Below, piece after piece: positions 47,864 through 57,200 of a stretch of 64,000 nucleotides of DNA. Origin of the DNA: CAYVQE01 sp964454005 (GTDB taxonomy: Bacteria; Myxococcota; B64-G9); NCBI GenBank assembly GCA_964454005.1, contig CAYVQE010000014.1, forward strand, positions 9,575 to 73,574, given 5' to 3'. A program made the translations under genes and the position numbers. The notes beneath the pieces are model-generated. The model was not told where the DNA came from. It saw nothing but the letters and a program-made list of their open reading frames with translations, and did not search any database. Position 1 is the first letter of the stretch. Every line of letters starts with the position of its first letter.

Positions 47864-48877
47864 ATGGCGACCAAGAAAGAAGAAGCCAAGGCCAAGCGTG
47901 ACGAACCGGCCACGTCCAAGCACGAGGATGCGCCCAAGGCCAAACGGGCCGCGCCCAAGTCCGAGACGCCCGAGGTGCGCGACAAGACCAACGTGCCGCG
48001 ACAGGAGATCACGCGCACCTTCCTCCTGGAGGCGCTGGCCGTGGCCCGTCACCTCAACGTCGACCGGCTGCTCTACATTTGCGATGAGGAGTCACCGCTG
48101 GAGCCGCTGACCGGACGCAACATCAAGAAGAAAGTCATCGTGGCCAGCCGCTCGGACAAGGTGGCCGTACAGGCCGAGGAGCTGGGCCTGGTCCACGAGT
48201 TCATCCCGGCCTACTCCTTCGACCGTTTCGAGAAGATCAAGGTGGCGCTGGCCAACTGCACCAGCTCGGGCAAGGCCACCGACCGCATGCTGGTGCTGTG
48301 CCTGGTCGGGGCCCACAAGGCGCCCCACATCGACACCTGCATGGTGACCCGGGTAGGCGAGCACTCCGAGGAGCAGGCGGCTCTGTCGAGCCTGGTGGCC
48401 GGCAGCCCGCTTTCGGCATCGGTGCTGGATGCGGTGCTCAACATCTCGCTCAGCCTGGGCTTCGAGGGCATCGAGGGGGATCCGGTGGGCACCATCTTCG
48501 TCGTCGGCGACTCCACCGCGGTCATGGAGAAGTCCAAGCAGCTCACCCTCAACCCCTTCCAGGGCTACTCCGAGGAAGAGCGCAACGTGCTCGACCCGGC
48601 CATCCGCGATGCGATCAAGAACTTCTGCCTGCTCGACGGCGCCATCATCATCCGCGAGGACGGCGTGCTGCTAGCCGCCGGCCGCTATCTGCGACCGCCC
48701 GAGGATCTGGAGCTGGAGCTGCCGCTGGGGCTGGGCACCCGCAACGCCTCGGCCATGGCCATCACCAAGGTCACCGATGCCCTGTCGTTCGTGATCAGCA
48801 AGACCACCGGAACGGTACGCATCTACAAGGATGGCAAGCTGGCGGTGGAACTCAAGCAGCCCCGCCGCCGCTCCTGA
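47864..48877 (+). CDS. DisA_N (DAC)-domain nucleotide-binding protein
   Basis: 337 residues. A Lys/Glu-rich N-terminal tail of 45 residues precedes a pyruvate-kinase-C-like domain (residues 50-165), then a diadenylate cyclase (DAC) domain with the DGA motif at 258-260. The second conserved motif is GLGTRNASAMAIT (N at residue 294), where families usually have RH. If active it makes cyclic di-AMP; the Asn for His change could weaken it. The TGA is followed by the convergent Sec gene after 27 bases. Start is probably leaderless. Confidence 0.85.
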   Translation: MATKKEEAKAKRDEPATSKHEDAPKAKRAAPKSETPEVRDKTNVPRQEITRTFLLEALAVARHLNVDRLLYICDEESPLEPLTGRNIKKKVIVASRSDKVAVQAEELGLVHEFIPAYSFDRFEKIKVALANCTSSGKATDRMLVLCLVGAHKAPHIDTCMVTRVGEHSEEQAALSSLVAGSPLSASVLDAVLNISLSLGFEGIEGDPVGTIFVVGDSTAVMEKSKQLTLNPFQGYSEEERNVLDPAIRDAIKNFCLLDGAIIIREDGVLLAAGRYLRPPEDLELELPLGLGTRNASAMAITKVTDALSFVISKTTGTVRIYKDGKLAVELKQPRRRS

Positions 48878-48904
48878 TCGACTCCGTGTTTTTTTGGCGG
48901 CGGC

Positions 48905-49219
48905 TCAGCAGCCGCTGCAGCTGCCGCCAGCTCCCTTGGTCAGGGGGTTTTTGGGCTCGATTTGATAACCGCCGAAGAATCCCCGCTGGATGAAGTCGAC
49001 GCACACGCCGCCGGTCTGCTCCAGCAGCTGCTTGTCGATCACGAAGTTCAACCCGTCGAACTCGTACTGCTCGTCGCTGTCCTTTGGCTCATCCAGAGCC
49101 AATGCCAAGGTGGGACCACCTCACCCATAGGACTGGTAGACCCGAAACGAGCCCTCCAGTTTCTGCTTGTCGATGAACTCCTTGAGCTTCTCAAGGGCTG
49201 CCGCTTTGACTTCCAACAT
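48905..49219 (-). CDS. HesB/IscA-like selenoprotein (in-frame TGA = Sec)
   Basis: The whole gene is 104 codons plus stop, from ATG 49219 (GGGAGCG upstream) to TGA 48905-48907. Codon 33 is TGA (49121-49123). Both halves belong to one HesB/IscA fold in the same frame: RVYQSYG before it, GGPTLALALDEPKDSDEQYEF after it, and the conserved C-terminal CSGC. In IscA the codon-33 position is the first iron-sulfur-binding Cys. A 7-bp hairpin 18 bases past the TGA has the right geometry for a bacterial SECIS. I therefore read it as selenocysteine; other members of this family with Sec are known from selenoproteome surveys. A standard caller would split it at 49121. No selA, selB or selC is in the window. 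Confidence 0.82.
49084..49102 (-). promoter_or_regulatory. Bacterial SECIS stem-loop of HesB-like selenoprotein
   Basis: In the mRNA, TTGGCTC (49102-49096) pairs perfectly with GAGCCAA (49090-49084) around the apical loop TGGAT. The loop starts 25 bases after the TGA, inside the 16-37 base range described for bacterial SECIS elements, and has a G in its first two positions. Confidence 0.75.
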
Positions 49220-49270
49220 GTTCGCTCCCGCTTCGACTGAGTTGCCGCCCCCCGATTGGCTCTCAACAAC

Positions 49271-49299
49271 AAGATAGGCATCATCCCGTTGATCGTCAA
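49271..49299 (-). promoter_or_regulatory. Promoter for HesB-like selenoprotein
   Basis: Minus strand -35 TTGACG, 17-base spacer, -10 TATCTT. Start near 49264, leader about 45 bases. Confidence 0.58.
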
Positions 49300-49374
49300 T
49301 GCCGGTCGTGCTCGGAACCGAAGAACAGTCGATTTCCAGATCGGTATGGCGCCGGCGGTCAAACCGACCGTGGG

Positions 49375-50631
49375 TCATGGGCAATCGCGTTGTGGATCGA
49401 TCTTGCACTCCCAGCGCGGGGCGCAGGCCCGTTGGACGAGCAGCTCGGGTTCGTCGGGGCTGTTCTCGCACACCGCGTACCAGCCCTCGCGGTCCCAGTC
49501 ACCGACGTGCAGGCACTCGGCTTCGCAATCGGCGCACTGGCCCATCTGGATCGGCGTCTGGGTGCAAGGATCGACCCAGCCGCTGTAGCCGCCCCCCGCG
49601 GAGACGCAGACCGGGGCGCAGGGGTCCTCCTCGCAACGACACCAGGGCACCTGGCTGCCGTTGGGGCAGCGATACCAAACATCCTCGCCGGCCGGACAGC
49701 CGTTCGGGCAGTCGTCGGGGCAGTTGAACTGGGTCTCGTGCGGATCGCAGACGCCGTCCGCACAGTCGATGCAGAACTCCAGACCGGCCGGACAGCTGTA
49801 GCCGGGCAGGCAGTCGTCCTCCGGCACCAGGCCCGGGCAGCACTCGAGCTGCATGGTCAGCGGCATCCCCTCGGCAACGCAGTCCAGATCGCAGTCGAGC
49901 GGACAGCTTTCTAACGCTTCGCCGGCCTCGGTGTCGCAGAATCCGTCCCCGCAGGCCTCGGGATCGCAGCGCTCGTTGCACTCGCCCTCGCGGCAATCCC
50001 AGTTGCCCAGGCACTCGGCCGCCCAGGGCAGGCCGATGCAATCGGCGTCGCTGGTGCACTGGCCCCCACCGCAGACCGCCTGGCACTGGCCGCCCTCGCA
50101 CACCCAGTGGCCCTCGCAGTCGATGGGCCAGCCCAGGTGCTCGCAGTCGTCGGCCGTCTCGCAGCTATAATCGCAGTCCTCCGGACAAGAGCCGGCGGTC
50201 TCACCCTGGCCTTCGTGGCAGATGCCATCGCCGCAGCCCTCCTCGTCACAGACCTCCTGGCACTGCCCCTGCCGGCACTCCCAGTGGCCGAAGCAACGCA
50301 TTTCCCAGGGCAGATCCAGGCAGTCGTGGACGGACTGGCAGTCGGCTACGGCGCATTCGGGGATGCAGTCGCCGTCGACGCACTCCCAGTGGCCTTGGCA
50401 GTCCAGCGGCCAGCTCAGCTGCTCGCAATCGCCGGCCTCGGTGCACTCCCCGGTGCACAGCGATTCGCACTGGCCGTCGATGCAGGCCCAGCTGCAGCCT
50501 GGATCCAGCTCGCCCGTGCAATCGCTGGCCGCCTGGCAGCCGCCGAAACCGGCATCCGAGCTGCTGCAACCGGCCGTCAACCCGAACAGCAACGCCAACC
50601 CCACCATCGTCGCCTGGCTCATCGTTCTCAT
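49375..50631 (-). CDS. Large cysteine-rich lipoprotein
   Basis: 418 residues, ATG 50631 behind GGGAGG. Lipobox LTAGC. Roughly 60 cysteines arranged in repeating W/H-containing modules (ECVDGDC, DCEGHWVCEGGQC, LGNWDCREGEC) plus two CGDGFCDTEAGE...CPLDC modules that resemble dockerin-like or calcium-binding disulfide loops. Surface or secreted, function unknown. It is 155 bases from the selenoprotein gene, same strand. Confidence 0.85.
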   Translation of the reverse strand: MRTMSQATMVGLALLFGLTAGCSSSDAGFGGCQAASDCTGELDPGCSWACIDGQCESLCTGECTEAGDCEQLSWPLDCQGHWECVDGDCIPECAVADCQSVHDCLDLPWEMRCFGHWECRQGQCQEVCDEEGCGDGICHEGQGETAGSCPEDCDYSCETADDCEHLGWPIDCEGHWVCEGGQCQAVCGGGQCTSDADCIGLPWAAECLGNWDCREGECNERCDPEACGDGFCDTEAGEALESCPLDCDLDCVAEGMPLTMQLECCPGLVPEDDCLPGYSCPAGLEFCIDCADGVCDPHETQFNCPDDCPNGCPAGEDVWYRCPNGSQVPWCRCEEDPCAPVCVSAGGGYSGWVDPCTQTPIQMGQCADCEAECLHVGDWDREGWYAVCENSPDEPELLVQRACAPRWECKIDPQRDCP

Positions 50632-50671
50632 CGCAGGCCTCCCATCGAATGAAAACACCATCATTACCAAT

Positions 50672-50700
50672 ACTCTAGCGCCATAGAAGACGCGGCACAA
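50672..50700 (-). promoter_or_regulatory. Promoter for Cys-rich lipoprotein
   Basis: Minus strand -35 TTGTGC, 17-base spacer, -10 TAGAGT. Start near 50665. Confidence 0.58.
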
Positions 50701-50719
50701 GAGGCCCTGCTCGAGCCGC

Positions 50720-52750
50720 TCAGATGCGATCACCCAGGGCGGTCCCCTCGCGGATGGCCCGCGCCGCGTCCAACTCCGCAGCCCGGTCAGCGCCACCGAT
50801 GAGATGCACCTCGGTGCCGATTTCCCGCAGGGCATCGTACAGCCCGCGCTCCGGTTCCTGCCCGGCGCAGATCACCACGTTGTCCACCGCCAGGCAGCGC
50901 TCGCGGCCCTCGTACTCGAGGTGCAGCCCATCGGCGTCGATGCGCCGGTAGCGCACGCCGGCCCACATCCGCACGCCCCGGGCCCGCAGCCGGGTGCGGT
51001 GGATCCAGCCGGTGGTCTTGCCCAGATCGCGGCCGAGCTTGGTCGGCTTGCGTTGGAGAAGGTGGATGCGCCTGGGGGCCGGGGCCATAGCCGGCCCGTC
51101 CGGTAGCAGCCCGCCCGGATGGGCGATGGCGCTGTCGATGCCCCACTCGTGCAGAAAGGTCCCAAGCTGGAGGGCGGCGGTGGATTCGGGCGCTGCGGCC
51201 AGCAGCTCGGCCACGTCGAAACCGATGCCGCCGGCGCCGATGATGGCCACCCGGTGGCCGACCGGCGCACCCTGCAGCACATCCAGGTAGCCGAGCACCT
51301 CGGGCCGGTCGCAGCCCGCCAGCTCGAGCGGCCGCGGCCGCACCCCGGCGGCCACCACCACCGCGTCGAACGCGCCGGCCAGCGTGTCGACCGCGACCCG
51401 CCGACCGAGGCGCAGCTCCACCCCGGCGCGCTCCAGCCGGCCGCGAAAGTAGCGCAGGGTCTCGGCGAACTCCTGCTTGCCCGGGATGGCCAGGGCCAGG
51501 TTGAGTTGGCCGCCGATAACAGCAGCGGCCTCGAATAGGGTGACCCGGTGACCGCGCTCGGCGGCCGCACAGGCGCAGGCCAGACCGGCCGGGCCGGCGC
51601 CGACCACGGCCAGCCGCCGCGGCTCGGCCAGCGGCTGCGGCCGTCGCTCGGTCTCGTGGCAGGCGCGCGGGTTGACCAGGCAGGAACAGATCTCGAGCTG
51701 GAAGATATGATCCAGACATGACTGGTTGCAGGCGATGCAGGTGTTGATGGCGGCGGCCCGGCCGGCGGCCGCCTTGGCCACGAACTCAGGATCGGCCAGC
51801 AGCGGCCGGGCCATCGAGACCAGATCGGCTTCGCCGCTGGCCAGCACATCTTCGGCCAGCTCCGGTGTGTTCAGGCGGTTGACGGCCACCAGCGGCAGCG
51901 ATACGTGCGGCCGCAGCTTGGCCGTGACCCAGCGGAACGCGCCCCGCGGTACGTTCATGGCGATCGTCGGCACCCGCGCCTCGTGCCAGCCGATGCCGGT
52001 GTTGATGACGTCGGCCCCGGCCGCCTCGACGGCCCGGGCCAGCGCCAGCACCTCGTCGAGGACGCTGCCCTGCTCGACCAGGTCGAGCATGGACAGGCGG
52101 TAGATGACCAGGAAGTCGGCACCCAGGTGCCGGCGCACCCGGCGCACGATCTCGACTGGCAGCCGCATCCGCCGCGCGGCGTCGCCGCCCCAGGCATCGT
52201 CGCGCAGATTGGTGCGCCGGGCGATGAAGCTGTTGATGAGGTAGCCCTCGGAGCCCATGATCTCCACGCCGTCGTAGCCGGCCTCGCGGGCGCGGGCGGC
52301 GGCGGTGGCGTAGTCCTCGATGGTCTGCTCGACCTCGTCCGTGCTCAGGGCGTGCGGCACGAACGGATTGATCGGCGCCTGGACGGCCGAGGGCGCCACC
52401 GACCGATCGTGGTAGGCGTAGCGCCCGGTGTGCAGCAGCTGGCAGGCGATGGCGCCGCCCTCGGCATGGACCGCCGCCGGAATGGGCCGGTGGGCGGCGA
52501 CATCGGCCCGGCTGATCATGGTCGCCCCACCCGGCATGACGCGGCCGGCTTCGTTCGGGGCGTAGCCGCCGGTGACGATCAGCCCCACGCCGCCGCGGGC
52601 GCGGGCGGCATAGAAGGCGGTCATGCGCACGAAGCCGTCCTCGGCCTCCTCGAGGCCCAGATGCATCGAGCCCATCAGCACCCGGTTGCGCAGCGTCAGC
52701 GGGCCCAGCTCCAGCGGGGCCAGCAGGTTTGGGTAGGACGGATCCGGCAT
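50720..52750 (-). CDS. fadH: NADPH-dependent 2,4-dienoyl-CoA reductase
   Basis: 676 residues, the normal length. The N-terminal OYE-type TIM barrel binds FMN (LLAPLELGPLTLRNRV). Iron-sulfur cysteines are in CIACNQSCLDHIF and CSCLVNP. The C-terminal part is a FAD/NADPH-binding module (LAVVGAGPAGLACACAAAERG and VAIIGAGGIGFDVAELLA). It reduces 2,4-dienoyl-CoA during beta-oxidation of unsaturated fatty acids. Close relatives with other substrates (e.g. enoate reductases) share this layout. Confidence 0.9.
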   Translation of the reverse strand: MPDPSYPNLLAPLELGPLTLRNRVLMGSMHLGLEEAEDGFVRMTAFYAARARGGVGLIVTGGYAPNEAGRVMPGGATMISRADVAAHRPIPAAVHAEGGAIACQLLHTGRYAYHDRSVAPSAVQAPINPFVPHALSTDEVEQTIEDYATAAARAREAGYDGVEIMGSEGYLINSFIARRTNLRDDAWGGDAARRMRLPVEIVRRVRRHLGADFLVIYRLSMLDLVEQGSVLDEVLALARAVEAAGADVINTGIGWHEARVPTIAMNVPRGAFRWVTAKLRPHVSLPLVAVNRLNTPELAEDVLASGEADLVSMARPLLADPEFVAKAAAGRAAAINTCIACNQSCLDHIFQLEICSCLVNPRACHETERRPQPLAEPRRLAVVGAGPAGLACACAAAERGHRVTLFEAAAVIGGQLNLALAIPGKQEFAETLRYFRGRLERAGVELRLGRRVAVDTLAGAFDAVVVAAGVRPRPLELAGCDRPEVLGYLDVLQGAPVGHRVAIIGAGGIGFDVAELLAAAPESTAALQLGTFLHEWGIDSAIAHPGGLLPDGPAMAPAPRRIHLLQRKPTKLGRDLGKTTGWIHRTRLRARGVRMWAGVRYRRIDADGLHLEYEGRERCLAVDNVVICAGQEPERGLYDALREIGTEVHLIGGADRAAELDAARAIREGTALGDRI

Positions 52751-52781
52751 CGCACGAGCCCTCCTCTGGCGGTCGCGGCGC

Positions 52782-53120
52782 TCAGAACAGCCAGTGCAGC
52801 AAGGCCGCCAGCGCGGCGACCAGACCGAGCACCACCATCACCGCCAGCTCTTTGAACACGATCAGCGCCAGCACGTGGCGCCGGCGCAGCACCGGCAGCA
52901 GCCAGCGGCCGTAGAAGTAGGCCAGCAGGAACATGGCCACCGCCGCCCCGCCGGCCAGCGGCAGCACCCCGTGGCCGCGCTCGCCGAGCAGCAGCAGCGT
53001 CACCAGCACGGCCTGGGTGACGACGTTGAACACCGCCATGATGTCCAGCACCCGGCGGTTGAAGGCGCTGGCTGTGGGCAGCTGCTCGGCCCCCGGTGGC
53101 AGGCGTGATATCCAGCTCAT
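52782..53120 (-). CDS. Small three-TM membrane protein
   Basis: 112 residues, ATG 53120 behind GGGAGC. Three hydrophobic helices (VVTQAVLVTLLLLGERG, GGAAVAMFLLAYFYG, ELAVMVVLGLVAALAALLHWLF) with basic loops. No recognised family. Same strand and 31 bases upstream of fadH, likely one transcript. Confidence 0.72.
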   Translation of the reverse strand: MSWISRLPPGAEQLPTASAFNRRVLDIMAVFNVVTQAVLVTLLLLGERGHGVLPLAGGAAVAMFLLAYFYGRWLLPVLRRRHVLALIVFKELAVMVVLGLVAALAALLHWLF

Positions 53121-53214
53121 CGCGTGCTCCCAATTCCCGGCGCGGCCCGCAGGCCACACCAGGGGCACCTTAGCATCCGCCGCCCGCGGCCGACAATCGA
53201 CCGCGCGGAGCCTC

Positions 53215-53243
53215 TTGTGCCGCACCGGCTGCAGCGCTAGACT
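53215..53243 (+). promoter_or_regulatory. Promoter for TPR gene, near-leaderless
   Basis: -35 TTGTGC, 17-base spacer, -10 TAGACT ending at 53243. ATG is at 53253 with no ribosome binding site between. Confidence 0.58.
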
Positions 53244-53252
53244 GCGGCCGGC

Positions 53253-54089
53253 ATGGAACCGAGAACCCCCAATCCGCCCACCAGCGAGGCATCCAACCAG
53301 CGCGGCATCGCGCTGGCCGACCGCGGCTGGCTCGAGGAGGCCCTGCGCGAGTTCGACCGGGCGATCGAGCTCGACGGCTCCGCTTCGGTGCCGCGCATCA
53401 ACCGGGCCTCGGTGTACCTGGAGCTGGATCGCTGGGTCGAGGCCCTGGCCGACCTGCTGGCCGCGGTCGAGCTGGCGCCCGACGACCCCGAGGCCCACTT
53501 CCACCTCGGCCTGTTCCTGACCCGCCACGGCGCGGCGCTGGGCCAGCGCGAGCTGGAGCAATCCCTGGAGCACGAGCCCGAGCACCTCGATGCGCTGCTG
53601 CAGCTGGGCGCCAGCCAGGCCGAGCAGGGCCGCTGGTCCGAAGCCGAGCGCAGCCTGGACGCAGCGCTGGACATCGACCCGGCCGATCCGCTGGCCCGGC
53701 GCGAGCGCGGCCTGCTGGCGCTCGACGTGGGCCAGGTGCACGAGGCCATCGAGCACCTCAAGCTGGCCCAGCAGGCCGATCCCGACGACGTCGAGCTGGC
53801 GGTGGATCTGGCGCTGGCCCACGTGCAGGCCGGCTTCCTCGAGCGGGGAGCCGAGATGCTGAGCGGCGTATTGGAGCGCCAACCCGACCAGCTCCACGCC
53901 CTCTACAACCTGGCGGCCATCCGCGCCCAGCGGGGCGACGGCGACGCGGCCTTCGATCTGCTCGATCGGGCGCTGGCGCTCGATCGCCAGCTGGTGCTCG
54001 ACTGGCTGGCCCAGGACCCGATGTTCGACGTCCTGCGGGCCGACGGGCGGCTGCGCCAGCGCCTGGACCAGGATCCGGCCGTAGGCTGA
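53253..54089 (+). CDS. TPR-repeat protein
   Basis: 278 residues with no signal peptide. About six tetratricopeptide repeats (GIALADRGWLEEALREFDRA, LGASQAEQGRWSEAERSLDA, GLLALDVGQVHEAIEHLKLA). Such proteins are interaction scaffolds. A terminator follows it and the smc gene comes next. Start is probably leaderless. Confidence 0.86.
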   Translation: MEPRTPNPPTSEASNQRGIALADRGWLEEALREFDRAIELDGSASVPRINRASVYLELDRWVEALADLLAAVELAPDDPEAHFHLGLFLTRHGAALGQRELEQSLEHEPEHLDALLQLGASQAEQGRWSEAERSLDAALDIDPADPLARRERGLLALDVGQVHEAIEHLKLAQQADPDDVELAVDLALAHVQAGFLERGAEMLSGVLERQPDQLHALYNLAAIRAQRGDGDAAFDLLDRALALDRQLVLDWLAQDPMFDVLRADGRLRQRLDQDPAVG

Positions 54090-54126
54090 GCCCGGCGGGA
54101 CCGAACAGCGGCCGCCGGCAAGCAGC

Positions 54127-54153
54127 GGCGCCCGGGGAGCGCCGGCCTTTTTC
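54127..54153 (+). terminator. Intrinsic terminator after TPR gene
   Basis: CGGCGC (54127-54132), loop CCGGGGA, GCGCCG (54140-54145), then GCCTTTTT. It insulates smc from the TPR gene. Confidence 0.72.
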
Positions 54154-54156
54154 TCT

Positions 54157-54185
54157 TTACACACCCCACGGGCTGTGCTAGCTTC
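54157..54185 (+). promoter_or_regulatory. Promoter for smc-ftsY
   Basis: -35 TTTACA, 17-base spacer, -10 TAGCTT, directly behind the terminator. The leader to GTG 54277 is about 85 bases and is AT-rich. Confidence 0.55.
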
Positions 54186-54276
54186 TGACTTGTGTTCCGC
54201 TTGTAAATCAAGGTGATATGCAAAAAAGACAGGCACTACATCATCATACGTTGCCATATATTTACGGAGTGAGCTG

Positions 54277-57200
54277 GTGAGGATCCGAAAGCTCGACATC
54301 TTCGGCTTCAAATCTTTCATGGAACGAACCCGGCTACGGTTCGACGACGGCATCACCGGCATCGTCGGGCCCAACGGCTGCGGCAAGTCCAACGTGGTCG
54401 ACGCCATCCGCTGGGTGATGGGTGAACAGAGTTCGCGCATGCTGCGCGGCAAGGCCATGGAGGACGTCATCTTCGCCGGCAGCGAGTCCAAGCCGCCGAT
54501 GGGCATGGCCGAGGTCGAAATCACCTTCGAGAACGACGGTCGCAACGTGCCGCCGGACTACGCCGGGTACAAGTTCATCAGCGTCGGCCGGCGCCTGTTT
54601 CGCTCCGGCGAGAGCGAGTACCTGATCAACCGTACCCCCTGCCGGTTGCTCGACGTGCACGAGCTGTTCATGGGCACCGGGGTGGGCACCCGGGCCTATT
54701 CGATCATCGGCCAGGGCCAGATCGGGCTGCTGGTCTCGCAGAAGCCCGCCGAGCGGCGCTCGCTGATCGAGGAGGCGGCCGGGGTCAGCAAGTACCGGGC
54801 CCGCAAGCGCACCGCCGAGCGCAAGATGGAGTACACCCGGCAGAACCTGCTTCGGGTCGACGACGTGGTCCAGGAGATCAAGCGCAACATGGGCTCGCTC
54901 AAGCGCCAGGCGCGCAAGGCGGCTCGCTACCACAAGCTGCGCGACCGGCTGCGCGAGATCGAGCTGCACGCCGCCAGCCACCAGTACCTGGAAATGCAGG
55001 CTGTACAGCGCCATTTGGGCCACAAACGGGCCGACCTGGCCGACGCCGGGGCCGGGCTGCAGAGCAGGCTGGCCGGCCTGGACAGCGATGTGGAGCAGAA
55101 CCGCACCCGGCTGCTGGAGGACGACCGCCAGCTCGGCGAGCTGCAGGAGCAGCTGCTGTCGACCGACAACCAGATCAAGCTCAACGAGCAGAACATCGAG
55201 TTTTTGTCGCGCGAGATCGAGGGGCTGTCGAGCCGCAGCCAGGAGGCGGCCGACGAGATCCGGGCGCTGAAGCAGCAGCACAAGCAGCTGCAGACCGAGA
55301 TCAGCGACGCCGACGGCGAGCTGGCCGATCTGGCCGAGGTGGCCGACAACGCCGCCGGCCGGCTGGCCGAACGCGAGCAGCTGCACCGGGAGCAGAGCGA
55401 ACGGGTCGAGCAACTCGAGCGGGCGGTCGACAGCGACCGGCAGGATCAGCTGCGCCAGCGCGAGCAGGCCGCCGAGCTGCGCTCGCGGCTGGCCAACCTC
55501 GAACAGCGGCTGACCGAGCTGGAGGGCCGCCAGGCCCAGGCCCGGGCCGAGCGCAAGTCGCTGCGCGAGCAGAAGAGCGCGCTCGAGTCGGAAAAGGCCG
55601 ATCAGACCCGACGGCTCGATCAGCTGCGCCAGCTCCACCTGCAGCTGGTCGAGCGGCGCGAGTTCGAGGAGAACAGCCTGGTCGAGGTCCGCAGCCAGGT
55701 GGCCGAGAACGACGCCCGGGCCATGGCCCTGCGCGAGGAGATCGGCAACCGCCGCTCGCGGCTGGAATCGCTCGAACAGATCGAGCGCAACTACGAGGGC
55801 TGCCTGCACGGCGTGCGCCAGGTGATGCAGCACGCCGAGCAGTCCGGTGAGCACAGCCAGGTGGTCGGCCTGGTGGCCGACATCCTGCGCGCCCCGCCGC
55901 GCTACGAGACCGCGGTGCAGGCGGTGTTGGGCGAGCGGCTGCAAGGCGTGGTGGTGCAGTCGCAGCAGAGCGGGCTGGCGGCGCTGGACTACCTCAAGCA
56001 CGAGGCCGAGGGCCGCTCCTCGTTCATCCCGCTCGACCTGCGCGACGCGGCAATCGGCAACGAGGCCGAGGCGGTCGGGGGCCAGGGAGTCATCGGCCCC
56101 ATGGCCCGGCTGGTCGATTTCGAGCCGCAGCACGATCGGGTGGTGCGCTACCTGCTCGGCGACGTGGTGGTGGTCGAGGATCTGAGCAGCGCCCTGTCGC
56201 TGTGGTCGGCCAACGGCCACCGGGCCACCCTGGTCACCATCGATGGCGAGGTGCTCGAGCCGCAGGGCGTGCTGACCGGTGGCTCGCTCGAGGGTCCGGG
56301 CACCCACCTGCTCGAGAGCAAGCGCGAGATCCGCGAGCTGCAGGAGAAGCTGGTCGGGCTGGAGGCCGACTACCGCATGGCCCAGGATCGCCAGGGCAAG
56401 CTCAAGATGCAGAACGCCAACCTGACGACGTCGATCGACGAGCTGCGCCAGGGTTCGCACGACGAGGAGATCCGCATCGTCGATCTGCAAAAGGACCTGC
56501 ACCACACCGACCAGGGCCTGGAGTCGGCCGCTGACCGGATCGCCTCGCTCGACGCCCAGCTCGAACGGCTGGGCGAGGAGCACACCCGCGCCCGCGACGA
56601 GCGCGACGACATCCGCGAGACGCTGGAGCGCTCGGGCACCGACCAGCTCGACCTCGAGGAACGCATCCGGGCCCAGCGCAGTGACCTCGATCAAGAGAAG
56701 CGGGTGCTGGCCGAGTCGAGTCAGCAGCTGACCGAGCTCAAGATCCAGGCGGCCGCCACCGGCGAGCGCCAGGAGTCGGCCCGCCGCAACCGCGAGCACC
56801 TGGTGCACACGGCTGCCGACCTGGAGAAGCGCATCGAACGGCTGCACGGCGACATTTCCAGCGGCAACCTGAAGTCGGTCGAGGGCCGCGAGAAGATCGA
56901 GCACAGCCAGGAGGAGGTCGCCGACCTGCTGGCCCAGCGCGAGCGCCAGCAGACCGAGCTGGGCGTGCGCCGCGAGGCCTACGAGAAGCTACTGGCCGAG
57001 GTGCAGCAGCAGGATGCCTTGGTCAAGCAGGTGCGCGCCGAGGCCGAGCAGACCGGCGACCAGCTCGCGGCCACCGAGATGAAGCTGCGCGAGTTGGAGA
57101 TGAACCTCGATCACCTGTGCCGCGACGTGCGCCGCAACCACAAGGTCGAGCTGGTCGAATGCCTGGCGGCCTACCATCTGCTGGCGCCGCCGGGCGCCGA

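Noticed and set aside
44179..48018. A 1279-codon open frame on the minus strand
   Set aside because: It is the antisense shadow of the AgmX-like lipoprotein: high GC keeps the reverse frame open. The product is repetitive Gln/Gly/Ala/Arg without motif, and the plus strand has a start site, lipobox and a known C-terminal domain.
48865..48903. Inverted repeat GCCGCC / GGCGGC between the DAC and Sec genes as terminator
   Set aside because: The T-run lies inside the loop and is not 3' of the stem on the plus strand, and on the minus strand the run is A-rich. It is not a standard intrinsic terminator.
49121..49471. A short independent protein ending at TGA 49121
   Set aside because: The residues before ATG 49219 are not conserved-looking, and the conserved HesB fold continues past the TGA in the same frame.
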